From the NCBI GenBank assembly GCA_003996215.1, contig QJPP01001753.1:62001-126000 (forward strand): a DNA stretch of 64,000 nt. The letters run 5' to 3'. The stretch's first letter is position 1. The number at the start of each line of letters is the position of its first letter. The position numbers and the translations under genes were made by a program. Shown here in pieces: positions 24,792 through 37,104 of the stretch. The DNA comes from Jaltomata sinuosa (Eukaryota; Streptophyta; Magnoliopsida; Solanales; Solanaceae). The notes under the pieces were generated by a model that saw only the letters and a list, made by a program, of their open reading frames with translations, was not told where the DNA came from and made no database searches.

Positions 24792-25294
24792 ATCTCTTCC
24801 ACTTAGGATCATTCGTCCTCGAATATTGCTTGTAGCTTATTTTGAGTTCCATAATTATCCAAGACATTCATAAAATCACTTAATCAACTTCCACTTCACC
24901 TTTCCTATCCTAAGGCCTTTAAAATTTGGCTTAACTCTCAAAATTTCCAAAAATTTTGACAGAGTTTCTTTTGTAAATAGGCCTATCGGGAATCTATCAG
25001 CAAGCCAAAATATATGCGACCACGCCTCACAGAGCGTCACACCAGATACAATACTCAATAAGTAATACACGAGGCTCTGTTTTGGTCATATAGTCAAATT
25101 ATAGCTATAACCAATACTTTAACTTATCTTATACTCTGCATCTGGAAGCAGCACCCATGCAAGTCTCTAGAATCATAGGCACCCATCATGTACCTAAACA
25201 TATTAAGTAAGAATCAAATGATAACTGAACAAATACAAAAGAGACTAACGATTATATGAAAGGGACAAGTAGTTTAAGAACTTCTGATGGTTCT

Positions 25295-27530
25295 TTGAAC
25301 AAGTATGGATATTTAGATTTCATATCATCTTTTGCTTCCCAGGTGGCTTGTTCTACATTCTAGTTCCTCCAAAGTACTTTGACCAAAGCTATATCCTTGG
25401 TCCATAACTTCCCGACCTGCCGGTCCAATATAGCCATAGGGACTTCCTCAAATGATAAGTCTCCCACAAGCTCGATACCTTCTGTAGGGATGACATGTGA
25501 AGGGTTTCCTAAACATTTGTGCAACACAGACATATGGAAGACCAAATGCACTGCAGCTAACTCTAGAGGTAATTCCACCTCATAGGCTACTTGGTTAATT
25601 CTATGTATAACTCTATAAGGCCCAATGTACCTTGGACTCAACTTACCTTTATTCCCGAATCGCATAATGCCTTTCATAAGGGACACCTCCATGAATACTA
25701 AATCATCAATATGAAACTCTAAATCTCTATGTTGCACATCTGTATATGATTTTTGTCGACTTTAAGCAGTCTTCAACCCCTCTTGTATCAACTTGGCCTT
25801 CTCAATGGACTAAATCTTGTCCTAGTACCTGTGTCTCACCTACTTCAAACCAATCGATAGGCGATCTGTATCGTTCCCATACAGAGCTTTAAATGGAGCC
25901 ATGCCAATGCTGGAGTGATAGTTGTTATTATAGGCAAACTCTATAAGGGGAAAATGATCATCCCAATTACCTTTAAAGTCTAGCACATATGCTCTCAATA
26001 TATCCTCGAGCGTCTGAATGGTGCACTCGACTTAGCCATCTATTTGTGGGTGAACTGCAGTGCTAAGATTCACCTGTGTGCCTAATCTTCTTTGGAACAA
26101 TCTCCAAAAATGAGCTATAAATTAGGCACCTCTATCTAAAATAATGGTTACTGGGGTCCATGTAAACAAACAATATCCTTTATATATAGCTTATCATAAT
26201 CTTTAGTCGTGCTGGTGGACTTAACAGGCGAGAAATAGGCTGATATCATCAGTCGATCAATTATCACCCAAATGGAGTCATACCTTCAGAAAGAAGAAGG
26301 AAAACCTATGATGAAATCCATATTAATAGCCTCCCATTTCCATACTAGAATACTTATGGTTTGATCTAGGTTGTTGGGCCTCTGATGCTCTAATTTCACT
26401 TGCTGGCAATTGGAGCACTATGCTACATATTCTGCTATATCATTCTTCATGTCATTCCACCAATGGACCTTTTTAAGGTCATGATACATCTTCGTAGATA
26501 TGGGATTAATTGAATAACGAGAGCAATGTGCCTCATCCATAATCTTTTGTCTCAGCCCATTTACATTAGGTACACATAATCTACCTCGATACCTCAAAGT
26601 TCCATCACCTGCTATCTCAAATATTGTAACTCGATGATGTCAAATTCCCTCTCTATACATGAGCAATAAAGGATCATCATACTACTTCTTTTTCACCAAT
26701 GCCACTACTGAAGACTCGGATATATTCAATACCACAATGCCACCATCTTTGGAGTCCATGAGTCAGACTTCTAGGTCGGCTAATCTATGAACATCTTTGA
26801 CTACCTCACACTGAACAGGTGAAAAATATGCTAGTCTACCTATAGATATTTGACTGAGAGCATCTGCTACAATATTACCTTTACCTGGGTGGTAAAGAAT
26901 ATCGACATCATAGTCCTTCAGCAACTCTAGCCACCTCATTTGCCTCATATTCAGCTCTTTTTGCTTGAATAGATAATGAAGGCTCTTATGATCCATAATG
27001 ACATCAACATGCACCCCATACAAATAGTGGAGCTAAATATTAAGTGCAAATACAACTGTTGCAAGCTCTAAATCATGAGTGGGATAATTTTGTTCATGCT
27101 TCTTCAACTACGGAGAGTCAGACGTTATAATGTTTCCATGCTATATCAGGACACAACCTAGGCCAACACCTGAAGCATCACAATACATAGCATACCCATT
27201 TGTTCCCTCTGGTAAGGCTAATATTGGCATTGTAGTCAATCTATCTTTCAGCTCTAGGAAGCTTCTTTCACAGGCATCTGACCACTGGAACTTGGCTGTT
27301 TTTTACATCAATTTAGTCAATGGGGCATAAATAAAAGAAAATCCCTTCATAAATCTCCTATAGTAACCAGCTAACCCCAAGAAACTACATACCTCTATGG
27401 GAGTGGTTGATTGAGGCCAATTCTTCACAACCTCTATCTTCTGAAAGTCCACTCTGATGCCTTCTCCAGATACCATACGCCAAGAATGGCTACTGAGTTT
27501 ATCTAGAACTCGCATTTAGAAAACTTAGCA
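25295..27530 (-). pseudogene. Element E RNase H, integrase and chromodomain
   Basis: From 27515 down: RT connection (GLAGYYRRFMKGFSFIYAPLT), RNase H (VIMDHKSLHYLFKQKELNMR, HPGKGNIVADALS, 27023-26763), an integrase zinc-finger and core region broken into short frames (26760-25740), then the C-terminal module GKLSPRYIGPYRVIHRINQV and VHLVFHMSVLHKCLG (25737-25450). The chromodomain reads AILDRQVGKLWTKDIALVKV, LWRN, a TAG at 25360-25362, then NVEQATWEAKDDM and KYPYLF. The chromodomain would direct integration to modified histones in an active element. Confidence 0.75.
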
Positions 27531-27911
27531 TATAACGGGTGTTCTCTAAGTGTTTGTAGCACTGATCTCAAATGATTTGCATGATCCGCTTCATCATGTA
27601 AATATACCAAGATGTCTTCTATAAGTACAATCACGTACATATCCAGAAAGGGTTTGAAAACCCTATTCATCATATCTATGAAGGATGCTGGAGAATTTGT
27701 TAGTCCAAATGATATGACAAGGAACTCAAACTTCCTATATCTTGTCCGAAAAGCTATCTTGGAATGTATACTTCACGAATCCTTAGCAAGTGATAACCAG
27801 ACCTAAAATCAATCTTTGAAAGTATTTAGCTCCCTGCAGCTGATCAAATAAATCATCTATTTAGGGAAGAGAATACTTATTCTTTATTCTTGCTTTATTT
27901 AGCTGCTTATA

Positions 27912-28853
27912 GGGTGTGTTCGGTATGGAAGAAAATGTTTTTCATGGAAAATATTTTCTAGGAAAACAAGTTGTTTCTTACTTATTTTCTTGTGTTCGGT
28001 ACGCAAGTAGAAAAAAAAAATCTAAAAGCATTTGTATATATTTAATACAAAATAATAAAAAATAATAGGGTGAGGAGGGTAGGGTAAGAAAAAAAATTAA
28101 AATATTTTAAAAAGTAAATTTTTTTAAAAAAATCAAAAAATAATTACCCCTTTTTTTGGAGGAGGGGTGGGGGGGGGTTTGGGGTAGGAGGGTAAGGAGG
28201 AGGGTAAGAAAAAAATCTTGAAAGTTTTTTAAGAAAGCAAATTAAAAAAAAATGGGGGAGGGGGGCTGAGGGTAAGAAAAAAATTTAATTTGTTTTCGGG
28301 ATCAGGGGGTGTGGGATGGGGGAGAAATTTTTTTAAAATATTTTTGAAAATATATTTTAAAAAAAAATAAATTTTTTTCAGGGTCGAGAGGGGGTGGGGG
28401 TGGGAGTGGGGGGGTCGGGGTAGGGGGGTTAAGAAAAAAAATTTAAATATTTTTTGAAAAAAAAAATAAAAAAAAAATTAATTTTTTTCGGGGTGGGGTG
28501 GGGGTGGGGGGCTGAGGGTAGGGGAAGAAGTGGGGGTAAGAAAAAAGTTTTGAATTTTTTTTTAAAAATAAATTAAAAATAAATTATTTTTTTCTTTTTT
28601 AGGGGGGGCAAGAGGTGGGGGGAGAGGCGGAGGGGGGCTGGTAGGGGTGGGGTAGGGGGTGGGCAAGATTTATTTATTTTTAAATGGGTGATTTTGAGAG
28701 TGGTATGAACATTGCAACTTGTTTTCCCTACTTTGATTAAGGAAGTCATTTTCCTTATTTTGAAGGAGCTTGTTTTCATAAGGAAAATATTTTCCAAAAT
28801 TTTTTAGCCAAACGAACATGAGAAACTAGGAAAACTCCATACCGAACACACCC
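27912..28853. mobile_element. 942-bp inverted-repeat (MITE-like) element
   Basis: Begins GGGTGTGTTCGGTATGG and ends with its exact reverse complement, 17 bp. Subterminal parts are also inverted copies (GGAAAATATTTTCCTA-like and GAAAACAAG near both ends). No transposase frame. The TIR recalls Tourist/PIF-Harbinger-type plant MITEs; the adjoining 3 bases are ata and gta, so a clean 3-bp target duplication is not visible. It interrupts the element E reverse transcriptase. The middle is filled by G-run repeats. Confidence 0.85.
28070..28680 (+). repeat. G-run / A-T-run repeat core of the MITE-like element
   Basis: Six or so diverged units of roughly 90-120 bases, each a G-rich block (GGGGTGGGGTGGGGGTGGGG type) followed by TAAGAAAAAAA and a T/A-rich block. 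Runs of three to nine G on the plus strand separated by one to four bases meet the usual sequence rule for G-quadruplexes. Confidence 0.85.
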
Positions 28854-29265
28854 GTAGTCTGTACACATTCTCAATGTGCCATCTTTCTTACGTACAAACA
28901 GCACTGGTGCATACTAGGTCAAATGAAGCCTTTATCAAGAAAGTCCTTCAACTGCTCCTTTAGCTCCCTCAACTCCGCAGGCGCCATTCTATAAGATGGA
29001 AATTATATCGGTTGAGTACCGGGATCTACATCAATGCCGAAATCAATCTCTTTTATGGGAGATAATCCTGGAAGTTCATCAGGGAAAACATCAGGATATT
29101 CATTCTGCACTGGTACAGATTGGAGCATCGACACCTATTTTTTTTAGCTTTAAGGTCTCTTACTTGGACCAGGTGATATAAACACCCTTTTGTAATAAGC
29201 TTTTGTGCCTTAAGATAGGAAATAAACCTCTCTCTAGGAATCATAATGTTACCCTTCCACTCCAA

Positions 29266-31026
29266 GATAGGCTCGCCCAGGAAATATAATCGAGCAATCT
29301 TAGCTCGGCAATCAATTGTAGCATATCAAGAGGCTAACTAATCCATGCCCATGATGACATCAAAGTCAACCATTTCAAGTTCAATTAGATTAGCCAATGT
29401 ATCACGGCCACTTACCGATACTACACAGTTATAGTAGACCTATCTAGCTATGATAGACTCTTCTACCATAGTTGATACTACAAATGGTGCATGTAACAAC
29501 TCTTTCTCTATTCTGAACCTTTTTGAAACAAATGGAGTAATATATGACAGGGTAGCTCTTGGGTCTAGCAAAGTATAAGCATCATATGAAAAGATTGATG
29601 GAGTACCTGTGACCACCTCTGGGATGCCTCTGAATCTTGCTGACCAACTAGTCCATATACACGATTTGGTCCAGAGCTTGAACCAAACCCTCTACCTCTA
29701 CCAAATCCCCTGCTTGTTGGTGCCTGAGGACCACAAGAAGAAGAAGGTGCTAATAATGGTTAGGCTACGGCGGACCCTGCAGGTTGTGACCTTTTACCTC
29801 TACCTCTATCAATGAGATATGGACAATCACATATCATATGACCCTCTATACCATACCAATAACAAGCATTTGAGCCATGTCGGAACTCAACTCCATGTGC
29901 TCGGCCACACTGTCTGCATGTAGGTCGAGGTGGTAATCCCCAACTAGTGCCTCTCTGAGGCCATGAGTCTGGTGCCCTAGAAGTCTGACCCTGCTAGCAT
30001 CTAGGTCTAGAAAATCAAGCTAGAGGACTAGTTGTGGAGCGTGCTGCTGACTGAGTTTGCCTAAGTGGCCCTCTACTGGTGGAAGCTCCACTGCTTCCCT
30101 GATATTGGCCAGCCATCCTGGCTCTCTTACTTTGTTCCCTCTCGCTATCTACTTCACGATTACATTGATCCTCATATAAATGTTGAGCATATGCCATGAT
30201 CCTCGCTATATCCAAATACCTATTCAGGGCAGCAACAAAAGGATTGTCCTTTAAGCAATCTGTGAGCCACCCATAAGGCGATGAATCCATGATGTTTGAG
30301 TACTAACCAACTCTGGAGCAAATCTGGACAACTGCATAAACTGTAAGCTATACTCTCTGACACTAAGATCATGCTGCTTTAAATTCAGAAATTCATCTAC
30401 CTTTGCCTCTCTGATCTCTAATGTCAAGAAATAATCCATGAAGGCCTCCGCAAAGTCCATCCAAACTGCTGGGGGAGCATTTTGACCCCTCAGAGCTTCC
30501 CACATCTCATACCAAGAAATAGCAAAATCTTTCAATTTATAAGAGGCTAATTCAACAGCATTTGTCCCCGATACTCGCATTACCTTACAAATCTTATGAA
30601 TCTCATCAATGAACTGTTGAGGATCCTCTGCAAGGCTAGAGCCTGTAAACACGGGTGGATTCATCAGAGGAAATCTCAAATCCTAGGTTTGGCTACCTCT
30701 CCCTGAGCAGCAACAAGGACCTCCACATTCTATCTCTGAGCCTAAGCAGCTACCAACTGTGTGAGAAGTTGTATTGTTGCTCTAAGATCCTACTCTGAGA
30801 CACCTGGTGGTGGTATAGGAACTACTGCTGGCACCACTGCAGGTGCATGAACCCCTGCATATCCTTCTATCCTGGGCATCTGAGAACCTGGAAGCATAGA
30901 ACTTAGCAAACTCTCTTTAGCTCTAGTCTGATTCCCTATTACTGGAAATTGCTCTGTAGTGGATGCCACCTTGGTGGTGCACGTAGTGGTCCCCTAGACT
31001 ACTTTATCCTTATCTGAAGGAGACAT
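29266..31026 (-). pseudogene. Element E gag and protease
   Basis: ATG at 31026 starts MSPSDKDKVV. The capsid core reads PPVFTGSSLAEDPQQFIDEI, VELASYKLKDFAISWYEMW and FLNLKQHDLSVREYSLQFM (30679-30251), followed by a basic, Ser/Gln-rich part (30290-30015). A Cys/His segment near 29850-29960 has lost its spacing. The protease region near 29540-29590 reads LLDPRATLSYIT, with DPRAT in place of DPGST or DTGST, then DFDVIMGMD near 29345. Several stops and frameshifts. Confidence 0.75.
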
Positions 31027-31227
31027 GATCTATATCACAAATAAGTAGAATATAAGTCATAAGTAACTTTTTATGACTTAGCTCTATCGCACGATCTAGA
31101 TTACCAATCAAGGTCAAATTCCTAAATGCCCATACAGTCCCTTAATTATAAATATGGCGCGCAACACATTGATAAGTAAGGTCCTACTAGACACGGCTTT
31201 GTAGACTCCCTAGGACAACTTAACCTG

Positions 31228-31239
31228 GCTCTGATACCA
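31228..31239 (-). promoter_or_regulatory. Element E primer binding site (tRNA-iMet)
   Basis: Minus strand TGGTATCAGAGC, exact match to the initiator-Met primer site, four bases (agtt) from the LTR start at 31244. Confidence 0.9.
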
Positions 31240-31243
31240 AGTT

Positions 31244-31511
31244 TGTCACACCCCAAATTGGAGGGCAGGCAAGAATTGTATGAACACCTGCTTTACGAGA
31301 TATTTGCAGCTATACAAAGTTATAAACCAATAAAGGAGCAAAAAACTAACATGTGCTTCACATGCACACATACACACACACATATATATATATATACACT
31401 ATAGAGTCATTTGAATAAAAAGTATACAACAAGAGACTAGATAACATCTCAAAAGCCTCTAAAGAGTTTAAAATGTTATACCACTAACAACTAGTTGGGA
31501 TAGGCCCCGAC
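31244..31511 (-). repeat. Element E 5' LTR, left part
   Basis: Starts TGTCACACCCCAAATTGG and is cut at 31511 by element F. Its continuation lies beyond F at 63869 and runs off the window. Contains a CA/TA microsatellite at about 31355-31397. Confidence 0.8.
31355..31397. repeat. (CA)n(TA)n compound microsatellite
   Basis: Alternating CA then TA dinucleotides with minor interruptions, inside element E's LTR. Confidence 0.85.
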
Positions 31512-33556
31512 TGTCAAGCCCCGAGCCTATGTCCTAGACGTAACACGATACTTAGAGCCATAAGTGATCGCAAGTTAACCCTTAATCTGGCATATACTAA
31601 GCATTCAGAATAATGACAATAATTGAGCAGAAGCTAAACTGAATTAAAAATAAAGTTTTAGAAATATAGACTGAAAATCTCTGAATATATTTAATAATAA
31701 GTCTGAAATATAAAGTGATAGAATAAGTTGTAATCTAACTATATGTCTAAAAGCCTCTACTACTAAGGAGTTATTGGGACAAGCCCCCATCTAACTCTAA
31801 AATACTGAAACTAGAATAAACTAACGAAAAAGCATCATAAAATACGTACTCGAATGATAAGGACTCACCACTGGATGTCACTGGGGTGGCGCTGAATCAA
31901 ACTAATTGTGAGGCTAAACCTGATAACATACACCTGCATCATGATAGGATATAGCATATAGAGTATGCGTCACTACTTCAAATATACTGAGCATGCAGGA
32001 TGTGCAAGTAATTGAACATGCTAGAATACTAATATGTTGTTTAAAACTGTAAACTGAACTGTAGTACATAGTCCCCAATTATAATCATGCATAAGAATCT
32101 GAAATGCAAGGACATTCTGAAAAAGACATAGTAAAATAGTGAAAACCCAAAACTGAGAGCCTAGTATCTAACCGTTGAATCTAATTCTGTAGGAGAGCCT
32201 GTTAACCGATATAAATCACGTGAGCTAAACATGGAGTATGATGTATATGCCCCCATCGAGAGGACCCAATATACCTTGTCAGGGTATAGAGGCATGACTG
32301 GTGTGATCACTAAACTGAGACCAACTAAGGGGCTAAATAATCCTACACTGGCACGTAGTTCTAAAACATTAGGGGCAAAATAATCCTACAGTGGCATGTA
32401 GTTTTGGAACTTTAGGGTACGTTGAACACTAGTCCAACTCGGTGTTAAGTACTACTCCCAAAAACTGATATGCTAGCTCATTTAAACTGAGGTCTTAAAT
32501 TACTGAGTCAGGACTAGATTAATTTGGAAATCATATTTTCTTGAAAAGCTATTACAGAAAGCTGACTAAATTATGTTTAAAACTTCAATGCTAGTATTTT
32601 GAGTTAGATTTTGAAGTAAACTATTTCATGAGAAAATTCTACAATTTTGGGCTAAGCTTTTGATTTCTCAATTCTTGTAAAAACTCATGCAAATCATTCA
32701 AATCATGATAAAGATCATTTAAATAAGATAAAAACCACATTCTAAATATGAGAATTGAATTCCATTAAAATCTGCATAAGAGGGTAATAAACCTAGTTTC
32801 TAAAATAGTGAATTCAATATAAAAGCCTAAGGTATTGGACATAAGGGAGAACAAGACCATATTGAATACCCACATACCGGGTAGAAGATGATTCTTGAAT
32901 TGGGAATGGAGTTCTGAAGCTTTGGAGGAGAAATCCCTAGGTCTGTAGCTTGGAGAAGAATGTTCTTTTCCTTTTTTTTGAAACTGAATCATGTGGAATG
33001 AGGGAAATATTCCCTAAGTCTGACTAGTATCCCTCTAAAGTAGGCCTAAAATGACTGGGTATTGGGTTAAAAGAGGTGAGAAAAGTCTAAAGTAACCCTG
33101 AGGAATTTAATTAAAAACTGCTAGAAAAATTCAACTCAAGCTTCCATGGGTACCAACCATGGACCTTGGACTGAACCATGGCTCGTGGTTAGGGTTCGTG
33201 GTTCCCTAGACAAATAGCTAGTCGCGGGTCTGATTTCCACGGGTGAGGTTCACGGCTCGTGGAACCTTTCACAGCCCATGGAACCCTTCCGTGGATCCTA
33301 GGGGAATTAATGACCCTCATGTCTGATTCCACGTTGAGAAACCATGCCCCGTGGTTTAATCCATGGTCATAGATCACACTCGTGGATCAGGGACATGATA
33401 CCTAATCTATAGGTCTTCTTCTACGGATACCATCCAGTGCCCGTGGACTGTTCCACGGTCTGTGGAAATATTTGTGGTTCCTATTCTATCACTTTGATAG
33501 TTCAAACTTAGGATTTCTGGGCTGGTCCTAGGCTTAGAATTTTCTGGGATGTTACA
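31512..33556 (-). repeat. Element F 3' LTR
   Basis: Plus-strand start TGTCAAGCCCCGAGCC, end GATGTTACA. Length 2045 against 2003 for the 5' LTR. Dyad array at 33141-33480. Confidence 0.85.
33141..33480. repeat. CCACGG/CCGTGG dyad array in F 3' LTR
   Basis: A dozen or so short palindromic or half-palindromic motifs such as CCATGG, CCACGG, CTCGTGGTT and TCCACGGTCTGTGGAA within 340 bases, starting about 80 bases inside the transcript-side LTR start. The same array is at 63455-63790 and, in element G, at 39255-39515. Confidence 0.75.
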
Positions 33557-33572
33557 ATATCTCCCCCTTGGG
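33557..33572 (-). promoter_or_regulatory. Element F polypurine tract
   Basis: Minus strand CCCAAGGGGGAGATAT directly before the 3' LTR: a typical plus-strand primer position. Confidence 0.8.
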
Positions 33573-33779
33573 ATCATTCATCCTCGAATGAAAACTAAAC
33601 AAGTTGAGTTTGGAGGGAAAGAGCAGCAATCCCTACCAACTGAATTTTAACTAGTTTCTAATTGATATGAAGTCTAAAAGACATGAATGCATGCTGAAAA
33701 TGCAAGAATAGATGAGGCAATATGAAATTGAGGGGAAAATACTAATGAGGAAACTGAGAAAACTGGAGGGAAAACTATT

Positions 33780-36700
33780 ACCTCAAGCTGGAGCTAGACC
33801 GGTAGGGAAGAGGTGAGGGTACTTGGTCATCATGGCTGCTTCTGCTTTCCAAGTAGCTCCCTCAGCTGACTTTCTCCAAAGAACTTTTACTGAACCAACC
33901 TCTTTTGTCCTCAATCTACGAACTTGACGGTCAATAATCTGAACTGTGACCTCTTTATAAGAGAGACTGTCTTTCACACCCACACTTTCTAAAGGCACAA
34001 CTAAAGCTGGATCACCAATACACTTCTTTAGCAAGGATATATGAAAGACTGGGTGCACTGATGCTAAGTATGCGGGAAACTCTAACTCATATGCCACCTT
34101 GCCAATTCTCTTCAGGATCTGGTAGGGACCTACATAGTAGGGACTAAGGTTCGCCTTCTTTCCAAACCTTATTACACCCTTCATTGGTGACACCTTCAGA
34201 TGTACCCAATTATCAACCTCAAACTCTAAGTCCCTTCTCTTCATATCTGCATAGGATTTCTGGCGACTCTGAGCGGCCTTCAACCTCTCTCTAATAAGCT
34301 GAACTTTTTCCATAGCCTCATGGACTAAATTTATCCCTATTAAGGTTGTTTTACCTACCTCAAACTAGCCTATTGGTGATCTACATCTTCGCCCATAAAG
34401 AGCCTCATACAGAGCCATCTGAATGTTGGAATAAAAGTTGTTATTATAGACAAACTCTATAAGAGGCAAGTGATCATCCCAATTACCTTTGAAGTCGATC
34501 ACACAAGCCCTTAATATATCCTCCAAGGTCTGGATGGTACGCTCTGCCTTACTGTTTATCTAGGGATGGAATGTCATGCTGAGATTAACCTGAGTAGAAA
34601 GGCATTTCTGAAATAATCTCCAGAACTGGGACATAAATTGAGTACCCCTATCCGAGATAATAGACAATGGGACACCATGCATCCTGACTATCTCGCGGAT
34701 ATAGAGTCTGGCATAATCTTCTGCTGAGTCAATAGTCTTGACAGGCAAAAAATGGGTTGACTTGGTAATCCTGTCTACTACCACTCAAATAGAATTATGT
34801 TGTCGGTGAGTACGCGATAAACCTGTAATGAAATCTATATTGATCACTTCCCACTTCCAAGTAGGAATGTCAATATCCTGAGTCAAACCTCCCGGTCTCT
34901 GATGTTCTACCTTAACTTGCTGACAGTTGGGACACTTAGCTACAAAGTCTGTGATGTCCCTATTTATGCAATTCCACCAATAAACTTCCCATAGATCACG
35001 GTACATCTTTGTGGCACAGGGATGAATAGAATACCTGGAGCAGTGAGCCTCTGCCAAAATCTGTTGTCTCAACTCATCCACATTAGGCACACATAAACGA
35101 CCCTGATATCGAAGGACACTATCTCTCCCTTGGAAGAAAATATCTACTCTCTACTGATGGACAACACCCTTTAACTGATGCAAAATAGGGTCACTGTCTT
35201 GCTTCTCCTTCACCTCAACTACCAAGGAAGATTTTGAACCATTCTGAACTATTACACCATCATTCGCTGAGTTTGTAAGGTGAACCCCTAAATGAGAAAG
35301 CCTATGAACATCCTTAGCTAATTCATTCTTTTCTTCCTCAACCTGTGACATACTACCCATAGATAATCTGCTAAGTTCATCGGCTACAACATTGGCCTTA
35401 ATCGAATGGTAAAGCACACTCATATCATAGTCCTTAAGAAGTTCAAGCCACCTTCTCTGATGAAGATTTAACTCATTCTAGGTGACCATATATTGGAGGC
35501 TCTTATGATCAGTAAACATATCCACATGGACTCTATACAAGTAGTGTCTCCAAATCTTTAAGGAAAAAATAATTGTTGCCAACTCAAGATCATGAGTCGG
35601 GTAGTTATTCTCATGAATCTTAAGTTGTCTGGAGGCATATGCAATGACTTTACAATGATGCATCTGAACACAACCTAAGCCACCTCTGGATGCATCACAA
35701 TACACAACGAAACCATCTGAACTCTCTAGTAGAGTCAAAACTAGAGTTGTGGTCAATCTAGTCTTCAATTCCTGGAAGTTCTTCTCACACTCATCTAACC
35801 ACTTGAACTTAACCTTTTTCTAGGTCAGCCTGGTCAATGGGGCAGCTATGGATGAAAACCCCTCAACAAATCTTATGTAGTAACCAGCCAAGCCCAAAAA
35901 TCTCATAATGTCTATCAGAGAAGTGGGTCTAGGTCAGTTCTTGACTGCCTCTATCTTCTGAGAATCTACTCGAATGCCCTCTTTAGACACCGCATGACCA
36001 AAAAAATCCATTGAATGCAACTAAAACTCGCATTTACTAAACTTAGCAAATAACTGGCGATCTTTAAGAGTCTACAACACAACTCTCAAATAGTTTGCAT
36101 GATCCTCCTCACTCCAAGAATAAACAAGGATGTCATCTATAAAGACAATGATGAACATATCCAAGTATTGCTTGAATACCCTATTCATCAAATTCATAAG
36201 AGTTGTAGGAGCATTCGTTAGTCCAAAAGACATAACCACAAATTTATAGTGACCATACCGAGTTCTGAAGGCTATCTTTGGAATGTCACATTCTCTAACT
36301 CTGTGTTGATAATAACGGGATCTGAGGTCAATCTTGGAGAATTAACTGGCACCCTAAAGCTGGTCAAATAAGTCATCAATCCTGGGGATGGGATACTTAT
36401 TCTTGATTGTGACTTTGTTCAGCTGATAGTAATCTATGCACATTTTGAGTGTATCATCTTTCTTATGCACGAAGAGAACTGGAGCACCTCATAGAGAGCT
36501 ATAGGTCTCATGAAGCCTTTATCTAGGAGGTCTGTTAACTGATATGTCAACTCCTTAAGCTCTTGTAGAGCCATTCTATAAGGAGGGATAGATATAGGTT
36601 GCATCTCGGGAAGAAGGTCTATCCCTAAGTCGATCTCCCTCTCAGGAGGAACTCTGGGTAGATCCTCAGTAAACACTTCTGGAAACTCACTAACTACACG

Positions 36701-37078
36701 AACTAACTAAAGAGATAGGGTCTCGGACTTAAAATCCTTAACTCGGACTACATGGTAGATGTACCCCTTTGAGATCATCTTTCTAGCTTTGAGATAAGAT
36801 ATGAGGTCTCTGAACTGATCTGTCAACTCTTTAAGCTCTGCTAGAGCCATTCTGTAAGGAGGGATAGATATAGGTTGCATCTCTGGAAGAAGGTCTATCC
36901 CTAAGTCGATCTCCCACTCAGGAGGAACTCTGAGTAGATCCTCAGTAAACACTTTTGGAAACTCACTAACTACAGGAACTGACTGAAGAGATGGGGTCTC
37001 GGACTCAAAATCCTTAACCCGGACTACATGGTAGATGTACCCCCTTTGAGATAATCTTTCTAGATTTGAGATAAGATA
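33780..37078 (-). pseudogene. Element F pol: partial PR-RT-RNase H-integrase-chromodomain
   Basis: From right to left: end of protease and RT entry (PPEREIDLGIDLLPEMQPIS, duplicated, see 36527-37078); RT with an intact VFIDDILVYS box near 36120-36150; RNase H with VVYCDASRGGLG, MFTDHKSL (35768-35478) and a decayed third part; integrase zinc finger with HCSRYSIH and CPNC intact and the first catalytic Asp in NIDFITGL (35090-34785); second Asp in SDRGTQF (34784-34560); C-terminal module NLSPYYVGPYQILKRIGKV and VHPVFHISLLKKCIG, then a chromodomain without stops (IIDRQVRRLRTKEVGSVKV, LWRK, TWKAEAAMM, KYPHLF; 34313-33783). The best preserved pol in the window, but broken by stops between these blocks and by loss of its 5' end. 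Confidence 0.85.
36527..37078 (-). repeat. 276-bp in-frame tandem duplication in F pol
   Basis: Units 36527-36802 and 36803-37078 have exactly 276-bp spacing, 92 codons, and differ at about one base in fifteen. They code for the protease-RT linker, the same MFTEDLxRVPPExEIDLGID segment occurring twice. The breakpoints share GAGGTCT. The frame reads through the junction (TDQFRDL joined to ISYLKARKM). Confidence 0.9.
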
Positions 37079-37104
37079 TGAAATGACCTTTTGATATTGG
37101 AGGA

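Larger units (their letters stand above)
27531..29265 (-). pseudogene. Element E reverse transcriptase, split by an inverted-repeat element
   Basis: The 5' part of RT (29265 to 28854) holds the PR-RT linker and RELKEQLKDFLDKGFI-like entry; the 3' part (27911 to 27531) holds the palm. The catalytic box near 27610-27640 reads VLIEDILVY, so the first Asp of the FIDD/FVDD motif is Glu. Frames are short. The inserted element (27912-28853) sits in the segment coding for LNKA at the end of the CIDYRQLN motif. Confidence 0.7.
24792..31243 (-). mobile_element. Element E internal region (chromovirus-like)
   Basis: Minus-strand order gag (31026), protease, RT (split by a 942-bp inverted-repeat element), RNase H, integrase, chromodomain, with a primer site at 31228-31239. 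It is the host of the nested insertions on the right: its 5' LTR begins at 31244, is split at 31511 by element F and resumes at 63869. Extensive stops and frame changes suggest it is among the oldest copies, in line with its outermost position. Confidence 0.8.
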
